Shown here: positions 45,058 through 57,663 of the stretch, piece by piece
Layout of the letters: every line of letters starts with the position of its first letter
How positions within the stretch are numbered: position 1 is the first letter of the stretch
Assembly: GCA_051453625.1 (NCBI GenBank)
Contig: JBOZIK010000001.1
Coordinates: forward strand, 35,863,262 to 35,927,261
DNA from: Welwitschia mirabilis
Lineage: Eukaryota > Gnetophyta > Gnetopsida > Welwitschiales
DNA: 64,000 nt
Direction of reading: 5' to 3'
Translations under genes and position numbers: made by a program
The notes under the pieces: generated by a model
Databases searched by the model: none
Told to the model about the DNA's origin: nothing
What the model saw: only the letters and a program-made list of their open reading frames with translations

Positions 45058-47009
45058 TGTTGTGATGCATATTTGTGCAAATAATTAAGCTCTTGAAAAT
45101 TCTATCATTCACAAATAAAATATATATCTATACAATACAACACACTATTATACACGGGAGTTGACCCGAATGTCATAATTTGTTGAAGATCTATGCTAGA
45201 GAAAGAGAATTGATTTTCAAAAGAAATAATATGTATCTTATCAATAGAAAGAGGAAGTACAATGCAACACACTTATACAAAGTTAATTTATAAATAAAAA
45301 GGAATAATTCACCTAAACTAACAATGCTTAACCTTGACAAATGTTGTCTTCATAACCTATATCACTTAAAAAACTATCACTCAATCAGAAGCAACATAAA
45401 CTGTGAGGGATAAGAATAAACAAGCATAGGAAATGGAAAAGAATATTTATATTAATTGACTCACATTTGTGTTATAAAGAAGCTGCACCTCATTGGAGGA
45501 AGCATAGCCCAACACTAAGGAAGACGTCTCTTTGTAACTACCAAGGATGGATCTTTGGTCCTTCGATCTCCTATCATGAGAATTTTTAGTGCAAGTAAAG
45601 ACCAGATGGAGTCAAAAGCAGGATCGATACTTATTAACAACAAATACATAACAACAAGATACACAGACAGGTAAAATCACAACCCTAATGGCCACATCAA
45701 AAGACATATAAATAAATGACAAAAGTTAAGTGAATGCTTAATGGGATGTTATAACAAATGTCATCCTGCTTTTCATCTAGACGATATAGGAGATGATGTC
45801 ATCTCATAATTAATCCACATCATCTATTAAATTGATCACAATCAGCATCCTCATTGGTCTTAATGTTCTATCATCTGTACTATCGTTCAGACGATGAGGT
45901 GGATGATAGACTTTTATAAGTATTCATCCAAGTGTTCATCTAGATGATGCATCAACTTCAATGTTTGCAAGAAATCTATCTCAAAAATATGAAGTNNNNN
46001 NNNNNNNNNNNNNNNNNNNNNNNNNNNNNNNNNNNNNNNNNNNNNNNNNNNNNNNNNNNNNNNNNNNNNNNNNNNNNNNNNNNNNNNNNNNNNNNNNNNN
46101 NNNNNNNNNNNNNNNNNNNNNNNNNNNNNNNNNNNNNNNNNNNNNNNNNNNNNNNNNNNNNNNNNNNNNNNNNNNNNNNNNNNNNNNNNNNNNNNNNNNN
46201 NNNNNNNNNNNNNNNNNNNNNNNNNNNNNNNNNNNNNNNNNNNNNNNNNNNNNNNNNNNNNNNNNNNNNNNNNNNNNNNNNNNNNNNNNNNNNNNNNNNN
46301 NNNNNNNNNNNNNNNNNNNNNNNNNNNNNNNNNNNNNNNNNNNNNNNNNNNNNNNNNNNNNNNNNNNNNNNNNNNNNNNNNNNNNNNNNNNNNNNNNNNN
46401 NNNNNNNNNNNNNNNNNNNNNNNNNNNNNNNNNNNNNNNNNNNNNNNNNNNNNNNNNNNNNNNNNNNNNNNNNNNNNNGATACTTATTAATAACAAATAC
46501 ATAACAACAAGATAGACAGACATGTAAAGTCACAACCCTAATGGCCACATCAAAAGACATACAAAGAAATGACAAAAGTTAAGTGAATGTTTAGTAGGAT
46601 GTTATAACAAATGTCATCCTGCTGGTCATCTAGACGATATAGGGGATGATTTCACCTCATAATTAGTCCACATCATCTATCAAATTGATCACAATTAGCA
46701 TCCTCATTGGCCTTAATGTTCTATCATCTGTACTATCGTCCGGACGATGAAGTGGATGATGGACTTTTACAAGTGTTCATCCAAGTGTTCATCTGGATGA
46801 TGCATCAGCTTCAATGTTTGCAGGAAATCTATCTCAAAAATATGAAGTATTGGGAACTGCTCCAAATGCTGTAAAATGTCATGTAGATTGTGTGTTTTTG
46901 TATCTTTCATCGCAGCTCTCCATTACCATGGAATTCTAGTATAAACCTATCTAATATCTTTAAAAGCTACTCAAAATACCCTATCAACTATATAAAAGTT
47001 GGTAGCGCA
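45058..47009 (-). repeat. 5' LTR of the Athila-like element (contains a gap and duplicated segment)
   Basis: It spans 1,952 bases, but 45626-45995 is repeated as 46479-46848 on the other side of N gap 45996-46478. Removing one copy and the gap leaves 1,099 bases, the same as the partner LTR (1,095) and the related LTR at 56543 (1,103). The duplicate copies differ at roughly 7-8% of sites, so they may be two alleles or two LTR copies and not identical reads. Confidence 0.85.
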
Positions 47010-48159
47010 ATAGATAGAAAGATGAAAACACTAATTAAATGATTAGAATAATTTAAAACATCTAAAGGTTTAAAATATAGTAAAGCCTTCATTTATGCTA
47101 TTTGTACTTTTAATAAGTATGGAACTAATGGGTACCCTTTCATTTCTATCTGTTGATACATAGCAAGTGAATATTTCATAAGCTAGGAAACCCTTTTTTG
47201 ATAATCAAATATCTTTATTTCCATTTAAAGTTGCTTAGAAAAAATTTGAGACTATCTAAAGCATGATCTATAATGCCTAAAGAACTTAGTTTTTATGATT
47301 GCACTAGAAACAATCAAGTTAAAGAAAAAGTCCTTAGTTAAAATATACATAAACCAAGCTCTTTCTTAAAACATATGTAATATCAATTAACAATACAAAG
47401 AAAATTCAATATGCACACATGAGATGGAAAAACAACTAGACATGTTTGATTTTAATTACTAAACAAAGACAGCTTTAAGGTGTATGATTAAAATGACACC
47501 ACATGTCATAAAGATATTGAATGAAATAAAATAAGATTAAAGACTAAGGCCAAATGATAGTATTCTAAACTAGATCATAAGATCATGATGCACAAATTAT
47601 TATGGCTTAGACATTAGTCCTAGGATAAACATAAATACACATAGTTACATTCATTAGAAAAAACTTTTACTATTGTATTTTAATCACACATAAAGTTTAT
47701 AAGTCACTATAAAATTCTTGTAAGAATAGATGTTTATAAAAATTCATGCATCAATACCTTGTGAAAGACATATGTAGTAACCACTGCAAAAAGTCAGAGT
47801 TGCTAATAATAACTCGTGAATCTCCATGGATGTGTGAGTTCATAAATACAAAAAGCATCATCAGAAGAAATTGATTCATGTAATGGTAAGATGACCTTTA
47901 TTTTTCTTTTAAAAATGCTTTGTTTTTACATCTTTGAATGAAACTCAGTAGTAAATACAACTATTTGCAATCTTAAAAACCCTTTCTCAACGTAAGGCTT
48001 GTTGTAATTTGATTTTCTATAAATGGGAATCAGCCCCATTGAATCTATTCACTATAATAAACTTGTCCATGTTAGGAAAGTAATTTAAGAATTGTAATTA
48101 AATAGAATTCTTAAGACACTATTATTTGTTTATAGTATAATGAAACAAAATAGACTAAG
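47010..48159. other. AT-rich spacer, nothing recognised
   Basis: Between the gypsy LTR and the next LTR element. No ORF over 60 codons, no repeat motif or transposon domain recognised. Confidence 0.6.
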
Positions 48160-49764
48160 TGATAACCCAGTATTGTTCTTTGCACAAGAATATTTGTGGT
48201 AGACTAATAAAAAAGGGTACAATAATCCAATCCTATAATGAAATCAAATAAAACAAAAAATCCAAGAGTAGAGAGAATTTAGTAAACTAAGGTTGGTGAC
48301 ATAGGAAACAAACATTCTCTAGAGGTCTAGCTTGGCTTTTCCAATAACCTACGTTTACTCTAACAATTTTTGTAAATCTTGAAACATAAACTTCAAATCA
48401 TTAAGTTGTGGTGTCTTGGGCATCGTAAATGATCTCATTCACCACCTGAGTATTAGTGAATTCAATAGTCACTTTAGTTCTTTATAGCCATTTATGAACA
48501 TAAAAGTAAGTATGGCTATCCTCAAGATCTATAATAGAATAGTGACTAAAACTAAAGAGTAAACTTAGAGAATTCACTTTATCCTAAAGATATTGATGAT
48601 GTAGTATCACCTAAGGGTTACTAGTACTATGTTAATATGCACTAGAAATAAAATAATGTATAAATACTATAATATTAATAACAAGAAACGGTCTCACTTA
48701 AAGATTACTAGTACCATGTTAATGTGTACTAGAAATAAAAGAATGAACAACTATTTTTGTATTATTTCAAAAAATACATTACATCAAGATAGGAAGATGA
48801 AGTTGAAATGGACTTCTCAAACTAGCCTAGGATTAATTCTGCTCCCAAGGGAGGTGCTTAGAAAGCCATGATGTCCAGACACACCAAGTATCCCCATTAT
48901 GTTTACCCANNNNNNNNNNNNNNNNNNNNNNNNNNNNNNNNNNNNNNNNNNNNNNNNNNNNNNNNNNNNNNNNNNNNNNNNNNNNNNNNNNNNNNNNNNN
49001 NNNNNNNNNTAGTATTAATTCTGCTCCCAAGGGAGGTGCTTAGAAAGCCATGATGTCCAGACGCTCTAAGTATCCCCATTATGTTTACCCAATCAAAGAT
49101 GTTTATACATGAGGGCTTAAGGTCCTTTTATGGGCAAGGGTAGGGTTGAGGTAATTGAAAGAATTTAGCTTTTAGTGATAGGTGAGGTGGGTGGACTCCA
49201 TCTTATATTATTAGATATAGTCTTCATCATTTAGTATTAGGTAGATAAGACTCTGTTCTACAACATTTAGTAAATGTTGTCATGATGTATTAGGTAGATA
49301 AGATTTTATCTTATAGCATTAGGTAGAATCTTTGTCACTTATCATTTAATGATGGTTATTTTATAGCATTTGGTGGAGGTTGCAATGTAGTTTTAGGTGG
49401 AATGATGAGTTCAACATATCCCCTTTAGAGTCATATTCCTCTACAAACCAGTGTTATCACCACATGTCTCCAATACTACCTTCACATGCCTCTACCACAT
49501 GTCTTTCCATATTAATGCTATATGTCACCACCTCATTTCTTTCTTGCCACCATTATTTTATATAGAATTATGTTCATCTTCCACCATATGGTCCAATACG
49601 TGGCTAAAAATCTGTAATTATTCTAGAGAAAAGCATAAGCTTTAAGTGTTTTTTTAAAATAATAGGAGACATATTTTATGATTAAAATAATTAAATTAAT
49701 GTCTTCATTTATAATAAATTAGCCTAAAACATTTGATATAGATGTCATTTTTTACATGTTAACA
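48160..49764 (-). repeat. Left LTR of the pol-less element
   Basis: It starts TGATAAC and ends GTTAACA, an inverted repeat with one mismatch. It matches 54587-55990 over its whole length, e.g. GAGAATTTAGTAAACTAAGG and TCTAGAGGTCTAGCTTGGCT. It includes N gap 48910-49009 with an 82-base flanking duplicate (48828-48909 and 49010-49091). Internally, short blocks of the type TAGTATTAGGTAGATAAGA recur at 49230-49330. Confidence 0.85.
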
Positions 49765-50825
49765 AACCCTTCAACTATAATTTTGCTAGTCCCTTAACAA
49801 AAAAAGCATGATAGAGAATGATTAACATGGAAAGATATCTAAGAAAAAACATTCATGTATGTAAGAATGATGGAGATCTTTAAAAAATTTTAGATAATTT
49901 TAAAAATAAGGAATTAAAATTGAAAATATTTCTTGAAAAATGTGAATACCATATGAATGTCATACCTCTAACCAAAACTGAACTTTATCCTCAAAGTTAA
50001 AAAGATTAAAAATTTTATACAACTTTTGAGAACATTAAAGAATTTGATTACATAGCTTTTATACTACAATCTAGAAAATCATTTCGATGCAAGCATTTCA
50101 ATGTTAAGAAAAACTATAATGCAAAAACTTTAAAGTAAAACATTTTATTATAACACACTTGAAAACACTATAACAAAACATACTTAAATGCATATTAGAA
50201 AATGCAGAAAGAGAGACACTTTTAGAAATAATGATCAGTCACTTATTTTACAACTTAAAATTATTGTGAATAGGAAGAGAATGGTATTAAAGGTGAAAAT
50301 TAAAGATGGTATGAAAGTTTATTAGCTAACATGAAAATTTCTATATTTACATGCCGAATTAAATGGTGAATGAAATTAATAGAAAAGGAATGGAATGTGA
50401 ATGTAAACTTTCACTCCATGATGGAAAATCAGTATGACTAGAGCTTTTATTTGTAATTCATGGCAATGAAATTGAAAATTAAGCTAAAAACATATGAATG
50501 TAAAAGATTAAATACCTGATATAATGACCTCTTTATTAAAATTTTGATGAATTTCATTTTATTTAATGGATTACAATGTTAAACTAAAAAGATATCCTCT
50601 AAGTAAACCTACAAAAATCCAAAAATTAGTAAGCAAATTTTCAAGTATTAACTTAAAGAAACAAAATTATAAAAGTAACTCCAAATCCCACCTTTCTTTC
50701 CAATTTTTACATTTTTGACAATTACATATATTCCTTGTTTTGAGCATTTAGATCAAATTCATCATCCAATGTTATAACATCTCTTTCCAGCAAAATTAAG
50801 CATGTTTTTTCATGAAGAAGTCAGT

Positions 50826-50930
50826 GCTACATTACCAGCTAGCATCTATAGCCCTGATGCAGTTAAACATGTCATAAATAGATCATTAGAGCTACATTGC
50901 CAGTGAGCGTCCCTAACCTTAATGCAATTA
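50826..50930. repeat. Short direct repeat, spacing 65 bp
   Basis: GCTACATT-CCAG...CC-TGATGCAGTTA at 50826-50864 recurs as a variant at 50891-50930 (GCTACATTGCCAG ... AATGCAATTA). It is GC-richer than the surroundings and lies in the 3' part of the pol-less element. Confidence 0.55.
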
Positions 50931-50970
50931 GCTAAACCCAAGTTTAACTAATTAATAGATAATGTGATTT

Positions 50971-51172
50971 TTGGAAAAGAGATATTATATTTTCTTTTAA
51001 TTTTTACTTCTCAAATTCAATNNNNNNNNNNNNNNNNNNNNNNNNNNNNNNNNNNNNNNNNNNNNNNNNNNNNNNNNNNNNNNNNNNNNNNNNNNNNNNN
51101 NNNNNNNNNNNNNNNNNNNNNTTGGAAAAGAGATATTATATTTTCTTTTAATTTTTACTTCTCAAATTCAAT
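50971..51172. repeat. Direct duplication flanking N gap 51022-51121
   Basis: 50971-51021 and 51122-51172 are the same 51 bases. Likely unmerged contig overlap. Confidence 0.9.
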
Positions 51173-51489
51173 ATTTTTTTATGCACATGAAAAGGAATCA
51201 TTGGCTTATTAGCCTCATCAAGAAAAATCTTGTCCCCATAAAATTCTTTAAAAACATAAAATATAATATGAAAGTAGATTGCACTTTTTCAACAACATTT
51301 TCCAAATTTTGAGGCCTTAAGTGACACTAACCTTAACAAGATAACTAAAAAATAAGCAAAACATTTTCTTAAAAAGTATAAATAAAATTAAATAATACCT
51401 AATTCATAATGACAAGGTGATCACTTATTAATGGTTTATTTGTTAAGGTCCATCAACTAGGGTTATTGAGTCTTTGAAATTCGTAGATG

Positions 51490-52950
51490 AATAGATAAGA
51501 AAGGTGTTTGGTGAATTGTATGAGGTAATGCCAAAGTAGAAGCAGTGGATGATGAGGTTTAAGTTGATAATGACTTATTTGATGTTGGGGGTGAAATTTG
51601 GGATTTAATAAGTGAAAGGTATNNNNNNNNNNNNNNNNNNNNNNNNNNNNNNNNNNNNNNNNNNNNNNNNNNNNNNNNNNNNNNNNNNNNNNNNNNNNNN
51701 NNNNNNNNNNNNNNNNNNNNNNAATGACTTATTTGATGTTGGGGGTGAAATTTGGGATTTAATAAGTGAAAGGTATTAAAGTAATGATTGTATACATGGT
51801 AGTGCTTAAGTTGTTTTAAGAAAGGGAGACCATTAAGAAAAAGTACTTTTAATGTTTTTAAATTTTTCCAACTTAAATATAATCTTAAAAAATTTAATTT
51901 AAAGAATAAACCTAATCTAAAAGCATACAATAAAATTAAAAATTTTAAAAGGGATTTTCCAAGGTGGTGCATGTGTGAAGGTTCAAAATGGTGATTAATG
52001 TAAAGATTGGATGATAGGCTAACATTATGCAAAGCATTTTGAATTGGGAAAGAATCTATGTAAATTTTTATGCATCAGTCCATGAAATTAGGATGAACAT
52101 TAACACAAGTAGTAAAATTTATGCATTCAAAGTCAAAAACAGTTCATCCTTTAGCTTGTTTTTGCTTGTTTAACAACTCATGCAAGACATCATTTTGAGA
52201 TGAAGAAAAACATGTGTTGAATACTATCAGAGAAGGTGAATGTTCATTAAAAAAGTTATCAGAAGATGATTTTGAGACTAAAGAGGATTTGTCTTATTGA
52301 TTAAGGCTTGGGACTTTCTTAGTAGATAAAGATGAAGATGAAATGATTAACTCATGAAGTTATCGTGAAAAAGGCATAGGTTCTTCATAGGATGGATCAG
52401 GTATGGGCTATTTGCTAATGTTATCCTCTTCATTACTATTAACAGGGGATTCTTCGACATGTGGTTGCACAAGTGATAATGATTATGAGTCAAGTAAGAA
52501 TTCTTCTTTAATGTTATCCTTTTCATTGATGTCACTTATTGACTCATCCTTAATTGTATAACTCTCAAGAGTGTAGCCTTTCTCAAATAGTTTTTTATCT
52601 TCTAAAGATTGTTAATTATCTAATATTTTTAATTATCTTATAAAGTATAGCCTTATTACACATAATCGCTCACTCTCCAGTGTATTTTTAAACTAAATAT
52701 CCTAATGGATTCTCTTATTGATTTCTTCCTCATTCCTAAAGGGTATAGTTTTAGTATCATTGGTTTCACTATTCTTAATCCTTTTAAGATTCTTAACATC
52801 TCTAGGATTAGGTTCATGGAATATAGCAAGGTTTNNNNNNNNNNNNNNNNNNNNNNNNNNNNNNNNNNNNNNNNNNNNNNNNNNNNNNNNNNGAGAATTT
52901 GTTGAAGCATTTGGGTTTGGGTTTGGGTGATTTGTTCAAGGTTGCTCAAG
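51490..52950 (-). pseudogene. Decayed ORF of the pol-less element (coiled and acidic protein)
   Basis: Minus-strand translation starting near 52950 gives SNLEQITQTQTQMLQQIL, then after N gap 52835-52892 FHEPNPRDVKNLKRIKN, FRNEEEINKRI, FEKGYTLESYTIKDES, QPHVEESPVNSNEEDNIS, FFNEHSPSLIVFNT and QNDVLHELLNKQKQ, ending in a hydrophobic segment near 51940. The pieces share one orientation with a handful of stops. The NLEQITQTQTQMLQQIL part recalls gag-associated coiled regions. No family is recognised. The element at 56543 has a comparable coiled-then-acidic ORF. Confidence 0.5.
51569..51776. repeat. Direct duplication flanking N gap 51623-51722
   Basis: 51569-51622 and 51723-51776 are the same 54 bases. 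Likely unmerged contig overlap. Confidence 0.9.
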
Positions 52951-53131
52951 AAGAATGGATGTTTGTTTTTGAACTCGGAGTGATAAGTTGTTCCCTTCCT
53001 ATCACCCTATTGCTTAATGAGGTTAACATCCCTAGCATGCCGCTTGGACTCAAACCTGTTACTTCCAAATTACGAGCAACCCAAACTCACCACCAAGGCA
53101 TCCCCCGTGGGACCAAGAAAGAATGGATGTT
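52951..53131 (-). mobile_element. tRNA-derived SINE with 13-bp target-site duplication
   Basis: A 155-base insert (52964-53118) is flanked by the perfect direct repeat AAGAATGGATGTT at 52951-52963 and 53119-53131. On the minus strand the insert contains GGTTTGAGTCC, one base from the Pol III box B consensus GGTTCGANTCC, and upstream a weak box A-like TGCCTTGGTGGTGAG; its 3' end is A-rich (CAAAAACAAA). Higher GC than the host element. Together these are the marks of a tRNA-derived SINE. The family (Au-like or other) cannot be named without a search. Confidence 0.82.
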
Positions 53132-54082
53132 GCTTAAGGATTTATTTACAATAATGGTTAAATTTGGTTTGAAACTTTATGAAGTTTCTTAATGATTTCT
53201 CAAATGGGGTAGATGAATAAGGTTATTGTTTGTTGTATGAGTAAGGGTAAAAGGATGAAAGAGATAAAAAAGAAGATAAAGGATAAGGACAAAAGGGTTT
53301 TGAAACATGATGGAAGACATGAGATCAAACTCTTATTGTTTAAAATAAAAATTTTTAAACTCAGGGTAAGGAGGCTAAGCGGGTTAAGATTCTACGATTT
53401 AAAGATATTCCATAAAGGTTTACCTAGTATCAGAAGAATTTTGGGTTTAAAATGGTATGGATTACATTAAAGGTAGCCCCCTAAAGTTTTCATAGATCAA
53501 ATATAATCTCTTATAGTTTGTTTAGATTAAACAGGATTAGGCATGTTGTAGATATTTTCATAGTTTTCATAGACCAAGTAGAGTTCAGAAGGTATTTCGT
53601 ACAATATCCTAAAGGGATCACATTCTTAACCATGTCAAGTTTCAGAAAATAGTCTACAAAATTCACTAAAAGTTTATGTTTTCATAAATTTTTAAGGTTT
53701 TAAAGGAGGCCTAGTATCAAAAATCTTTCAGAGAGATGAGAAAAGAGCATATGAAGAGTTTAAAGTGTTCATATCAAAAAGAGTGAGGTTATATTCGAGG
53801 CTGTACAACATGTTTCACATTGCAAGATATAGAAAAAGGACTACCAAAAAATGAAAATGGCCACAACTTGGAAAAAAACCTAAGAAAATAAACCTTAAAC
53901 ATTTTTGCATTTAAGAATTTTTATATCAAAAATAAAAAAAGTAAGACAAAAACTAAGATAGTTTATAAAAAAATCTTACTAAAAACAAAATAGGAAAAAC
54001 AAAAAGTTAGATTTCTAATTTAGTTTGTTGACTTTCTGAACTTAATTTTGGTTGTGACCTATAGAAAAATCATTAGACCTGT

Positions 54083-54318
54083 AACAAAAGAGATCAAATA
54101 TAAAAATATATTTTATATTAGAGTAAAAAAACTAAATAAAACTCAAAAATNNNNNNNNNNNNNNNNNNNNNNNNNNNNNNNNNNNNNNNNNNNNNNNNNN
54201 NNNNNNNNNNNNNNNNNNNNNNNNNNNNNNNNNNNNNNNNNNNNNNNNNNAACAAAAGAGATCAAATATAAAAATATATTTTATATTAGAGTAAAAAAAT
54301 TAAATAAAACTCAAAACT
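54083..54318. repeat. Direct duplication flanking N gap 54151-54250
   Basis: 54083-54150 recurs as 54251-54318 with two or three differences. Likely unmerged contig overlap. Confidence 0.88.
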
Positions 54319-54586
54319 TGGACTAGTTCATGTTTCACTAGAAAAGAACTAGTATATAATACTAGAGAAAAAAAGGAAATAAAATAAACGCTCAAAAGAA
54401 AAGATTAGGACCAATTTGGGTATCACTGAAAATGGATCAGTACCAACCATTGGAAAAATAAAAACTATCAAGAAAGAATTATAAGAAAGAAAAATTATGC
54501 TCTTTTAAAAAGCTACCATGCTAATATCCTTGACAACAACATTAAAATCTGTTCATGTATGGTATCATGAACTGAAATAAAGCAAG

Positions 54587-55990
54587 TGATGACCTAGTAT
54601 CATTCTTTCCATAGGGATATTTGTGGTATACTAATAAAAAATGATGTAATAATCCAATCTTGTAATAAAATAAAATAAAATAGAAAATCTAAGAATTGAG
54701 AGAATTTAGTAAACTAAGGTTGGTGATGTAGAAGACAAACATGCTCTAGAGGTCTAGCTTGGCTTATTCAATAACCCACCTTCACTTCAAAAATTCTTGT
54801 AAATTTTGTCACATAAAATTCAAATCATTAGATCATGATAGCTCAGGCATGGTAAGATAGTCTCATTCACCATATGAGTGTTGGTGAATTTAATGGTCAC
54901 TATAGTTCTTCATAGCTTTTTATGAACATATAAAGTAAGTATGATTATCCTTATGATCTAACATAATAGTGACTAAAACCAAATAGTAAACTTAGAGAAT
55001 TTACTTGGTTCTAAAGATCATGATGATGTAGTCTTATCTAAGAATTACTAGTGCCATGTTAATGTGAACTAGAAATAAAATAATAAACAACTACTATAAT
55101 ATTAACAATAAGAAATAATCTCACCTAAAATTACTAATATGTATTAGTGTGTACTAGAAATAAAAGAATTAATAAATATTCCTTGTATTATTTTAGAAAA
55201 TACATTACATCAAGAGAGGAAGATGAACCTGAAATGAACTCCTCAAATTAGCCTTAGATCAAGCCTCCTCTTAAGGGACTTAATAATCCATGACATCGTG
55301 ACACTTTAAGTATTCCCACTATTTGCCCAATTAATGATGTTTCTAAATGAGAGTTCAAGAACCTTTTATAGGTAAGAGAAGAATTAAGGTAATTGAGAAC
55401 CTTGGCTTGTAGTGGTAGGTGAGGTGGATGGACTCCATCCTATCGTGTAAGGTAGAATCTTCATCATTTAGTATTAGGTAGGTAAGATTCTATTTTGTAG
55501 CATTTGGTGGAGGTCATTATATAGCATTAGGGAGATAATATTCTATCCTATAGCAGTAGGTAGAGTCTTTATCATTTAGCATTTAGTGGAGGTTGTCTTG
55601 TAGTATTTATTAGAGGTTGTTATGTAGCGTAGCTAGAATGATGAGTCCAACATGTTGTGTTTGAAGATAGATTTCTCAACTAAGTAGTGCTATCACCGCA
55701 TGTTTATAGTGCCATCTCCACATGCCTTTGCCATATGTCTTTCAATGCTACTACTACTTGTAACTGCTCCATCTCTTTGTTGACACATTATTTTATGTAG
55801 AATTATGTCCATCTTCCACCATGTATTCCAAAATATGGATAAAGATATGCTATTATTATGGTAAAAATCATAAGATTAAGTTTTGTTTTGAAAATAATAG
55901 AAGACATATTTTATAATTAAATTAATATCTTCATTTGTAATAAATCAGCCTGAAACACTTCATATAAATGTCATTTTTTACATGTTAATA
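54587..55990 (-). repeat. Right LTR of the pol-less element
   Basis: 1,404 bases, starting TGATGACC and ending GTTAATA (the final CA decayed). It aligns with 48160-49764 with many substitutions, so the insertion is old. Confidence 0.85.
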
Positions 55991-56542
55991 ACTATCTAAT
56001 ACCAATTGTGAGAATTATTGAGTTCTTAACTAATGAAGATGTATCTATTAAGCATATAATTCCTTATTTTAATTGATACTGATACATATACCATATTTAT
56101 ATAATGCCAATGCATTCATATAGTACCATGTAAGACAAACTTATAACTATCTATACCTACTCTAGAAATGAAGCATAACTTAAATGTCTAAATGCCAAAT
56201 ACCACTATAACAACTTTGATTAAACTTATCATAAACATGAATAGCTCCAATGTTAAGTAAAGAAAAGTTTTCAACTACATTTCTCTTTACTTGTAAACAC
56301 ATTATTTGGGTTTGTTTACCACATATTGATAATCTCTAATAGCCAACCATATTTTCTGATAAAATAATCCTATCATTATGCATAATAAAGAAATCAGTTT
56401 TAAGAACTCATAGTTAAAATAATTTTTATATGCAAGTACTAGAACTCCTTTTGATCAAGTAGATTGATCATAGTATTGGTAATTTTCTTTATAGTTAGAT
56501 AGTAGAGTAGAGAAGTAATTTCATTTTATATGAGTATTTTGA
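55991..56542. other. AT-rich spacer, nothing recognised
   Basis: Between the right LTR of the pol-less element and the LTR of the next element. No coding or repeat signal recognised. Confidence 0.6.
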
Positions 56543-57645
56543 TGCTAAATTATTTGTTTTTGATGGGGTATTTTGAGTAGTTTTGCAATACATTTAGATA
56601 ATTTTATGTGGAAAACGATGATTATTAATAGTCAAAGAGAAAAAGAATTTTGGATAAATTCTAATACATCACATGTTGAGGATGAATTAATGTTCTACAA
56701 AGCCAATTTAACTTTATGAAAGAGCATTAAAAAGGCCATCATCTAGATGACACTGCTAGATGACAACACTTCTAAGATGATTAAGACGTTGACTGGACCA
56801 AGATGATGCTAATGTGGACCTCTATTGATATGACATCATCTCTTACATCATCTAGATGACATGCAGGATGACCACCTAATTCTAGTTAATGTACCAAACT
56901 CCATCAAACTTTTGCAATGTGTTATGTGCCCTCTTGTGCATCCATTAGGGTTTTATCATGTCTATTAGGTTTTCCTATTTTTGGGTCTGTAGTTGTAAAT
57001 AAATACCACCTTCATCCTTGACTCTGATTGCATCTTATTTGGTACTAGAAATTCTCATGATAGGAGATTGAAGGGTAGAAAATCCGTTTATTAGTTACAG
57101 AAAGAAGTCTTCCTTGGTGTTAGGCTGTGTTTCCTTCATTGAGATGTTGCTACTTTATAATAAGATTTTGATCATCAAGGACAACTTTTATCAAGGTTGA
57201 AAAATGTTGGTTTAGGACTTGCATTACATTTTTCATTTCATAGCTTAATCATTGCATGTTTTTCATATTCTATTTGATGCACTTGATAGCTTAGGTTGGT
57301 TAGGGTTAGTGATAGTTTCCTTAATTAATCTAGAGTATATAGGGTAGAACTTAGTAATAGAGATTTGGTAGTCGGATAGATATTGCATTTAGAGTAGTTT
57401 GAATTTTGCATTGCATAGTGTGTTTACTTTTCATGCATTTTTTATTTTCATTTAAAACCATAAAAGAAAAACACCAAAAATACATTGCTCGAAATCAATC
57501 CTCTTTATTCTTACCTAGTATATTTGGTGGATTACAACATGCAGGTTGACTCTTGTCTATAGTAGTATGTTGTATTTGTGCATATATTTGTAATTAATAA
57601 GATTTAATAAAGCATGTAACATTTCCATAAATACACACTACAATA
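56543..57645 (+). repeat. 5' LTR of the gypsy-related non-autonomous element
   Basis: 1,103 bases. It aligns with the reverse complement of the 31186-32280 LTR: GGTATTTTGAGTAGTTTTGC near 56565, GGAGATTGAAGGG near 57063, GAAGTCTTCCTTGGTGTTAG near 57104, GAGATGTTGCTACTTTATAA near 57140, and GGTTGACTCTTGTCTATAGT near 57543. Divergence is clearly larger than between the two gypsy LTRs. Confidence 0.85.
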
Positions 57646-57663
57646 TTCTAGTGCTATTATTAA
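57646..57663 (+). promoter_or_regulatory. Primer-binding site of the non-autonomous element (decayed)
   Basis: TTCTAGTGCTATTATTAA follows the LTR at the same place as CTTGGCGTCATTGTTG in the other element and matches at alternate positions as expected for a decayed copy of TTGGCGCCGTTGCCG. Confidence 0.55.

Larger units (their letters stand above)
31186..47009 (-). mobile_element. Athila-like Ty3/gypsy retrotransposon, near full length (minus strand, decayed)
   Basis: Two related LTRs (31186-32280 and 45058-47009) bracket, on the minus strand: primer-binding site, leader, gag, aspartic protease, RT, RNase H, integrase, a long 3' region with an extra ORF, and a polypurine tract. The order protease-RT-RNase H-integrase defines Ty3/gypsy; the gag style, the TTGGCG-type primer site and the long post-integrase region point to the Athila/Tat branch. 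The LTRs differ by roughly 14% in a 145-base stretch compared by eye, so the insertion is ancient. Eight N gaps over 50 bases lie inside it. It shares LTRs and non-coding regions with the element at 56543-64000. Confidence 0.88.
48160..55990 (-). mobile_element. LTR element without visible pol (probable non-autonomous, minus strand)
   Basis: Two related LTRs of about 1.4 kb (48160-49764 and 54587-55990) enclose 4.8 kb. On the minus strand the interior holds one long decayed ORF (about 52960-51490) with a coiled segment and an acidic segment, but no protease, RT, RNase H or integrase motif was found in six frames. Orientation rests on this ORF and on AGTTGAAGGGTT next to the left LTR as a weak polypurine tract. 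The pattern fits a large retrotransposon derivative mobilised by another element. No convincing target duplication or primer site was found. Confidence 0.65.

Noticed and set aside
54551-54572. GTTCATG-TATGGTAT-CATGAAC hairpin containing TGGTATCA, like a tRNA-Met primer site
   Set aside because: It lies before the right LTR in + sense, the wrong side for a primer-binding site in that orientation, and the match stops after TGGTATCA.
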